A program made the translations under genes and the position numbers. The notes beneath the pieces are model-generated. The model did not search any database. It worked only from the letters and a program-made list of their open reading frames with translations, and was not told where the DNA came from. A stretch of 10,337 nt of DNA, from NCBI GenBank assembly GCA_904420235.1, contig CAJFUS010000095.1:1-10337 (forward strand), in the 5' to 3' direction. Source of the DNA: Candidatus Neoanaerotignum tabaqchaliae (GTDB lineage Bacteria; Bacillota; Clostridia; Lachnospirales; Anaerotignaceae). The first letter of the stretch is position 1. Every line of letters starts with the position of its first letter. Of this stretch, positions 6,400 to 10,337 are shown piece by piece.

Positions 6400-7671
6400 A
6401 TGGACAGGCTCGTTATAAAAGGAAACAGGAAACTGTCTGGAGAGGTTGTTATAAGCGGCGCTAAAAACGCCGCCGTTGCCGTTATACCTGCCGCTATTAT
6501 GGCGCAAGACGTATGCGTGATTGACAATTTGCCATATATTGAAGATGTAAAATGCCTTTATACAACTTTAAATAAAATGGGAGCAGAGAGTGTGTATGAG
6601 GATAAGCACACTCTTAAAATTGACAGCTCAAATGTTTCCGAAACAAAGGTTACTTTTGATGAAGTTAGAAAAATGAGAGCCTCATATTATCTTCTTGGGG
6701 CTCTTTTAGGCAGATTTAAAAAAGCTCAGGTTGCCATGCCGGGTGGCTGCAATTTTGGAACGCGGCCAATAGACCTGCACCTTAAAGGGTTTAGAGCTCT
6801 TGGGGCTAATGTGGAAATTTGCGGAGATGTTGTTTGTGTGTCGGCTGAAAAGCTTCATGGGGCCGGAATATATATGGATACCGTAAGCGTTGGGGCAACT
6901 ATAAACATAATGCTTGCCGCCACAATGGCAGAGGGCGTTACAACAATAGAAAATGCCGCTAAAGAACCGCATATTGTTGATGTAGCCAATTTTCTTAATA
7001 TGATGGGCGCTAAAATAAAAGGCGCCGGAACAGATGTTATAAAAATAATAGGTGTAGATAGACTGCATGGAGCCGAGTATACAATTATACCGGACCAAAT
7101 AGAAGCCGGAACATATATGATAGCAGCTGCCATAACCGGAGGCAAGGTTAAAGTAAGCAACATAATACCGAAACATATGGATTCGTTAAGCGCCAAGCTT
7201 ATGGAAATAGGCGTTGGAATAGAAGAAGGTGACGATTATATTATAGTTGATGCCGAAAACAAAAATTTCTGCGCTACAAGCATAAGAACAATGGCCTATC
7301 CGGGATTCCCAACAGACCTTCAGCCTCAGATGACAACTTTATTAAGTGTGTGCGACGGAACGAGCATGGTTACAGAAAATGTTTGGGAAAAGCGTTATCA
7401 ATACATAGACGAGCTTAAAAGGCTTGGGGCAAAAATAACTGTTGAGGGCCGCGTGGCCATTATAGAAGGTGTTAAAGAGCTTTCGGGGGCCAGTGTTGAG
7501 GCCACAGACCTTAGAGCCGGAGCGGCAATGATTATAGCCGCCCTTAAGGCAAGAGGTGAAACCGTTATTGGAGAAGTTAAATATATTGACAGAGGCTATG
7601 AAGAAGTTGAGAAAAAATTCTCAAGTTTAGGAGCCGATATTAAAAGGATAAACGTTGAGCCGGAGGTATAA
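6400..7671 (+). CDS. murA: UDP-N-acetylglucosamine 1-carboxyvinyltransferase MurA
   Basis: Cytoplasmic enzyme of the first committed step of peptidoglycan synthesis: it transfers enolpyruvate from phosphoenolpyruvate to UDP-GlcNAc. The 423-residue product matches the usual length of about 420. K22 in 'SGAKNAA', the catalytic cysteine C117 in 'PGGCNFGTRPIDLH' (Cys115 in E. coli, the fosfomycin target) and D306 in 'YPGFPTDLQPQ' are all present, so it looks active and, having cysteine rather than aspartate, of the fosfomycin-sensitive type. The start 'MDRLVIKGNRKLSGEV' is the family N-terminus. The ribosome site AGAAGGG (6379-6385) is rather distant, 14 bases away. The walJ start codon lies 3 bases after its stop. 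Firmicutes often carry two MurA paralogues; I cannot tell from this window which one this is. Its position inside a wal locus is noteworthy. Confidence 0.97.
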   Translation: MDRLVIKGNRKLSGEVVISGAKNAAVAVIPAAIMAQDVCVIDNLPYIEDVKCLYTTLNKMGAESVYEDKHTLKIDSSNVSETKVTFDEVRKMRASYYLLGALLGRFKKAQVAMPGGCNFGTRPIDLHLKGFRALGANVEICGDVVCVSAEKLHGAGIYMDTVSVGATINIMLAATMAEGVTTIENAAKEPHIVDVANFLNMMGAKIKGAGTDVIKIIGVDRLHGAEYTIIPDQIEAGTYMIAAAITGGKVKVSNIIPKHMDSLSAKLMEIGVGIEEGDDYIIVDAENKNFCATSIRTMAYPGFPTDLQPQMTTLLSVCDGTSMVTENVWEKRYQYIDELKRLGAKITVEGRVAIIEGVKELSGASVEATDLRAGAAMIIAALKARGETVIGEVKYIDRGYEEVEKKFSSLGADIKRINVEPEV

Positions 7672-7674
7672 TTT

Positions 7675-8466
7675 ATGACACGATTTTGTCCGCTTGTAAG
7701 CGGAAGCAGCGGGAACAGCGTTTTTGTTGAAACCGAGGGCACCCGTATACTTGTTGATGCGGGAGTAAGCGGCAAAAAAATAGAGGAATGCCTTAAGGAT
7801 ATTGACGTGGGCTGTGAGAGCATTGATGCTCTTTTTATAACCCATGAACATTCCGACCATATAAAGGCGGCCGGCATAATATCAAGAAGATATGATATAC
7901 CGCTTTACGCCACAGAGGGCACATGGAACGCTATGGAGCCGTTTATAGGCAGCGTTTCACGCAAAAATAGAAAAATTATATACAGCGGTGAGCGAACGGA
8001 GCTTAATGATATGGTAATAAAGCCATTCAGCATACCTCATGACGCTGCGGAGCCTGTTGGATATAATATATTTTCAGATAACATAAAAATGACAATAGCC
8101 ACAGATATAGGGCACTGTGATGATATTGTTAAAGAAGCCGTAGCCGACAGCGATATTTTGCTTATAGAAGCTAATCATGATATAGAAATGCTTAAAAGGG
8201 GGCCATATCCCTATAACCTTAAGCAAAGGATACTTGGCCTTTACGGCCACATGGCAAATGCCTCGGCAGGTGAGCTTTTAAAGGAGGTTTTTTCCGGAAG
8301 AATGAGGCATATATTTCTCGGCCATTTGAGCAAAGAAAATAATACTCCGGAACTGGCTTATAAAACAGTTGAAAACATACTTTTTGAAAACCATATAAAT
8401 GTTGGCCGTGATGTTAAGCTGGAACTTGCCAGAAGAAACAGTGTAAGCCCGGCTGTTCAATTTTAG
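7675..8466 (+). CDS. walJ: MBL-fold metallohydrolase WalJ (YycJ)
   Basis: The 263-residue product matches YycJ/WalJ (264 in Bacillus), a metallo-beta-lactamase-fold protein of wal loci; in Bacillus and Streptococcus it has been linked to cell-division timing and DNA repair, with nuclease activity proposed. Metal ligands are visible: H57, H59, D61 and H62 in 'THEHSDH', H122 in 'IPHDAAEPVG', D144 in 'ATDIGH' and H217 in 'FLGHLSKEN'. The N-terminal 'PLVSGSSGNSVFVE' and the 'LIEANHD' motif are also typical of this subfamily. There is no signal peptide or membrane segment, so it is cytoplasmic. CGGAGG at 7661-7666, inside the end of murA, lies 8 bases before the ATG, pointing to coupled expression with murA. 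rlmH starts 11 bases after its stop. Confidence 0.93.
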   Translation: MTRFCPLVSGSSGNSVFVETEGTRILVDAGVSGKKIEECLKDIDVGCESIDALFITHEHSDHIKAAGIISRRYDIPLYATEGTWNAMEPFIGSVSRKNRKIIYSGERTELNDMVIKPFSIPHDAAEPVGYNIFSDNIKMTIATDIGHCDDIVKEAVADSDILLIEANHDIEMLKRGPYPYNLKQRILGLYGHMANASAGELLKEVFSGRMRHIFLGHLSKENNTPELAYKTVENILFENHINVGRDVKLELARRNSVSPAVQF

Positions 8467-8477
8467 GCGGTGGCTGT

Positions 8478-8957
8478 GTGAACATAAACATAATATGCGT
8501 TGGAAGGCTTAAGGAGAAATATTGGACGGACGCTGTAGCTGAATACTCAAAAAGACTGCAAAGATATGTTAATTTAAAAATAATAGAACTTGCCGATGAA
8601 AAAGCTCCTGAAAATTTAAGCGAAAGCCAAAAGGAGCAAGTAATGAACAAAGAGGGCATAAGAATATTAAAAAGTATTCCGGAAGGAAGTTTTATTATTA
8701 CTCTTGAGATTGAAGGCAAACAGCTTTCATCGGAGGAGCTGGCCGGATTTATATCCGATAAAATGACAAATGGCATAAGCTCAATAAGCTTTGTTATAGG
8801 CGGTTCCCTTGGCCTTGGAAAAGAAGTTTTAAAGCGTTCAAATTTTCACTTGAGTTTCTCAAAAATGACATTTCCCCACCAGCTTATGAGGGTTATCCTT
8901 CTTGAGCAGATTTACAGGGCGGAGAAAATAAACAGCAATGAACCATATCACAAATAA
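8478..8957 (+). CDS. rlmH: 23S rRNA (pseudouridine-1915-N3)-methyltransferase RlmH
   Basis: A SPOUT-class enzyme that methylates N3 of pseudouridine 1915 in helix 69 of 23S rRNA, using S-adenosylmethionine, on assembled 70S ribosomes. The product has exactly the family length of 159 residues. The SAM-binding knot is seen as 'FVIGGSLGLG' (G108-G114) followed by 'LSFSKMTFPHQLMRVILLEQIYRA', and the C-terminus is the conserved 'PYHK'. The start is GTG 8478 ('MNINIICVGRLKEKY', the usual N-terminus) behind a GGCGGTGG. It directly follows walJ, as in many Firmicutes genomes, and shares its transcript. Confidence 0.97.
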   Translation: MNINIICVGRLKEKYWTDAVAEYSKRLQRYVNLKIIELADEKAPENLSESQKEQVMNKEGIRILKSIPEGSFIITLEIEGKQLSSEELAGFISDKMTNGISSISFVIGGSLGLGKEVLKRSNFHLSFSKMTFPHQLMRVILLEQIYRAEKINSNEPYHK

Positions 8958-8971
8958 CAGGAGGAATTAAT

Positions 8972-9325
8972 ATGATTAAAAAAGCAGGCAGTTTAAAGAA
9001 AATTGAGATGAAAAACGCTCAGGGCGGGCTTAACAGCATTTTTGCGGACCTTATACTTGAAGGAGATGAGTTTAATAAGGCGGGAAGGCTTTTTAACTTT
9101 GTAACATTTCCTCCAAACTCATCCATTGGCTATCATGTGCACGAGAATGAGAGCGAGACTTACGTTATACTTAAAGGCCATGGCATATACAACGACAATG
9201 GAACAGAGGTTGAAGTTAAGGCCGGAGATGTTACCGTATGTCCTCCGGGAGAAGGCCATGGACTTTATAACAATTCCGACGAGGATATAGTTATAGTTGC
9301 TCTTATAATGTTTGACAAAAGGTAA
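8972..9325 (+). CDS. Small single-domain cupin protein
   Basis: A 117-residue, single cupin-2 beta-barrel, presumably cytoplasmic, since no signal peptide is seen. Both cupin motifs are complete: motif 1 has H55, H57 and E62 ('GYHVHENESETYVILKGHG'), and motif 2 has 'GDVTVCPPGEGHGLYN' with H96. Together these give the usual three-His-one-Glu metal site. Such stand-alone cupins are often isomerases, dioxygenases or sugar/metabolite-binding proteins; the substrate cannot be read from sequence. It has the best ribosome site in the window, AGGAGG (8959-8964) 7 bases before the ATG, and follows rlmH by 14 bases, so it is probably the last gene of the murA-walJ-rlmH unit. The link to its neighbours is positional only. 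Confidence 0.87.
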   Translation: MIKKAGSLKKIEMKNAQGGLNSIFADLILEGDEFNKAGRLFNFVTFPPNSSIGYHVHENESETYVILKGHGIYNDNGTEVEVKAGDVTVCPPGEGHGLYNNSDEDIVIVALIMFDKR

Positions 9326-9488
9326 TAATTATATTTATGATGCAAAGATTATTTAAAAATTGGCTTGGTTTTAACAGATTGCTGTAAAAATTATTTTTGT
9401 GTCAGTGATAATTAAAAACTGTATGTTAGCATTTTAGACTTAAGTGGGATTTATATATCGCTAAGGTTTATTATGCGGAATGAACAAT
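9326..9488. other. Gene-free stretch between cupin gene and terminator
   Basis: About 160 AT-rich bases with no credible gene. It holds a 16-codon ATG frame (9337-9387) without a ribosome site and a weak, AT-rich hairpin at 9369-9390. No convincing promoter is seen. It is most simply a long 3' untranslated region of the murA-to-cupin transcript. Confidence 0.5.
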
Positions 9489-9519
9489 AAAAAGCTCCGA
9501 GCTTATTCGGAGCTTTTTT
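9489..9519. terminator. Strong bidirectional terminator between convergent genes
   Basis: AGCTCCGA (9493-9500) pairs perfectly with TCGGAGCT (9507-9514) around the six-base loop GCTTAT. A run of A's on the left (9489-9493) and six T's on the right (9514-9519) extend the stem. Because both strands read stem plus T-run, it can end the murA-to-cupin transcript from the left and the MATE transcript from the right. Confidence 0.92.
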
Positions 9520-9569
9520 GTGTGTAGTTCTATTTTTTGTGTATAAAAAGCAACTTTTCAATAGATATG

Positions 9570-10337
9570 TTATGCCGCAACACTGCTGTCCGTATTTTTA
9601 ACTCCCCACCAGCCACGTTTTTTCGTATAGTATATAAAATATACTATAAACATAACCGAAGTTATTACCCATGACAATGGGAAAGTGAAAAGTATCATAT
9701 TGAGAGTGTTTTTATGTGAAACAACTATTAAAAGCCAAAGAATTCTTGGCACACATATTCCTGATACGGCTATAATCATAGGCTTAAATGAGTTTCCTGT
9801 TCCTCTTAAAGCGCCTGAAAGAATTTCTATACACACATAAGTGAAGAATGTAGGCGGGAGGAAGTGCATTATTTGGTCGCCTATATCAAGCACAGTTGGG
9901 TCCGTAAGGAAAAGCGAGAATATGGGTCTGCTGAATGAAACAAGAGCGATGCTTATTAATATTGTTGAGACAAATGACATAACAAGACATTCCTGCACGC
10001 TTTTCATTACCCTTGTTTTTTTCCCTGCACCGTAATTTTGACCGGAAAAAGTTGTCATGGCTTGACCAAAGGACTGAAGAGTCATCCAAAATACGGTTTC
10101 TATTTTGCTGTAAGTTGACCAAGCTGCTACTGTATTTGTTCCAAGAAGGTTTATATTAAACTGAAGCAGCATATTCGGAAGACTGAACATAAGCGACTGA
10201 ACTCCGGCAGGTATGCCTATGCGCAGCATCTTTTTCAGCAGATTGAGCCTGATTCCTATATGGTTAAAATAAAATCTATAACAATCTTTTGTTGTTAAAA
10301 GAGTGCCCATTACAAGCAATGCGCTTATAAATTGTGA
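9570..10337 (-). CDS. MATE-family multidrug/Na+ antiporter, C-terminal part (5' end beyond window)
   Basis: Integral membrane exporter of the MATE family (NorM/DinF-like), which in general expels cationic drugs or metabolites in exchange for Na+ or H+. The frame is open to the right edge (S-Q-F-I-S-A-L before the TTG at 10319), so the N-terminal half lies outside; about 255 residues of an expected 440-460 are visible. Family signs are 'RIGIPAGVQSLMFSLPN', 'SFGQAMTTFSGQNYGAGK', 'EILSGALRGTGNSFKPMI' and roughly five to six hydrophobic segments, ending in a basic tail 'YYTKKRGWWGVK'. Substrate cannot be assigned. It converges on the wal/murA units, with a shared terminator about 50 bases past its stop, so it is an independent gene. 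Confidence 0.92.
   Translation of the reverse strand, partial: SQFISALLVMGTLLTTKDCYRFYFNHIGIRLNLLKKMLRIGIPAGVQSLMFSLPNMLLQFNINLLGTNTVAAWSTYSKIETVFWMTLQSFGQAMTTFSGQNYGAGKKTRVMKSVQECLVMSFVSTILISIALVSFSRPIFSLFLTDPTVLDIGDQIMHFLPPTFFTYVCIEILSGALRGTGNSFKPMIIAVSGICVPRILWLLIVVSHKNTLNMILFTFPLSWVITSVMFIVYFIYYTKKRGWWGVKNTDSSVAA

Noticed and set aside
6706..7196. Two long minus-strand frames inside murA
   Set aside because: murA is unambiguous here; the reverse frames are low-complexity shadows of its codon use.
9337..9387. 16-codon peptide frame (MMQRLFKNWLGFNRLL) after the cupin gene
   Set aside because: No ribosome site or clear promoter precedes it, and a frame this short is expected by chance.
9369..9400. 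Hairpin TTTTAACAG-ATTG-CTGTAAAAA as terminator of the cupin transcript
   Set aside because: Only four contiguous pairs at the loop, an A-A mismatch and an AT-only lower stem, with a broken T tract; the 9489-9519 hairpin is far stronger.
9379..9412. Promoter or small RNA start with GATAAT at 9407
   Set aside because: There is no acceptable -35 at 16-18 bp spacing and no extended -10.

Overview
The window is a cell-wall control locus from a low-GC Gram-positive bacterium, most likely a member of the Clostridia. The basis is the AT-rich sequence with heavy ATA, AGA and CTT codon use, strong GGAGG-type Shine-Dalgarno sites, several GTG starts, and a walR-walK-yycH-yycI-walJ-rlmH gene order typical of Firmicutes. 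I cannot name a genus. No htrA/htrC protease gene is present in the cluster, unlike in Bacillus.

Layout. At 1-732 is the 3' part of a membrane-anchored LysM protein that ends abruptly where its relatives usually continue into G5 and M23 peptidase domains. walR (755-1450) and walK (1454-3250) follow closely. The gap after walK (3251-3367) holds the most striking signal: four xGTAAY half-sites spaced exactly 11 bp apart at 3267, 3278, 3289 and 3300. They stop 10 bp before a perfect TATAAT at 3316-3321. The last two half-sites make a perfect match to the published WalR box TGTWAH-N5-TGTWAH. This predicted WalR-controlled promoter drives an unfamiliar small secreted protein with an Ig-like fold (3368-3769), then yycH (3794-5185) and yycI (5210-6079), the membrane-anchored regulators of WalK.

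A hairpin terminator follows yycI at 6105-6151. The 320-base gap before murA also carries a second weak hairpin, two sigma-A-type promoter candidates and an 8-bp tandem repeat. murA (6400-7671), walJ (7675-8466), rlmH (8478-8957) and a small cupin gene (8972-9325) form a second tightly packed unit. After a gene-free stretch, a strong bidirectional terminator (9489-9519) separates this unit from a convergent MATE-family transporter gene (9570-10337, minus strand) that runs off the window.

How it fits together: WalK and WalR sense and control peptidoglycan remodelling. YycH and YycI modulate WalK from the outer face of the membrane. MurA makes the first committed peptidoglycan precursor, and WalJ and RlmH are the usual housekeeping companions. 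The tandem-site promoter suggests feedback in which WalR sets the supply of WalK's own regulators plus a new secreted partner. That link is inference from sequence alone.
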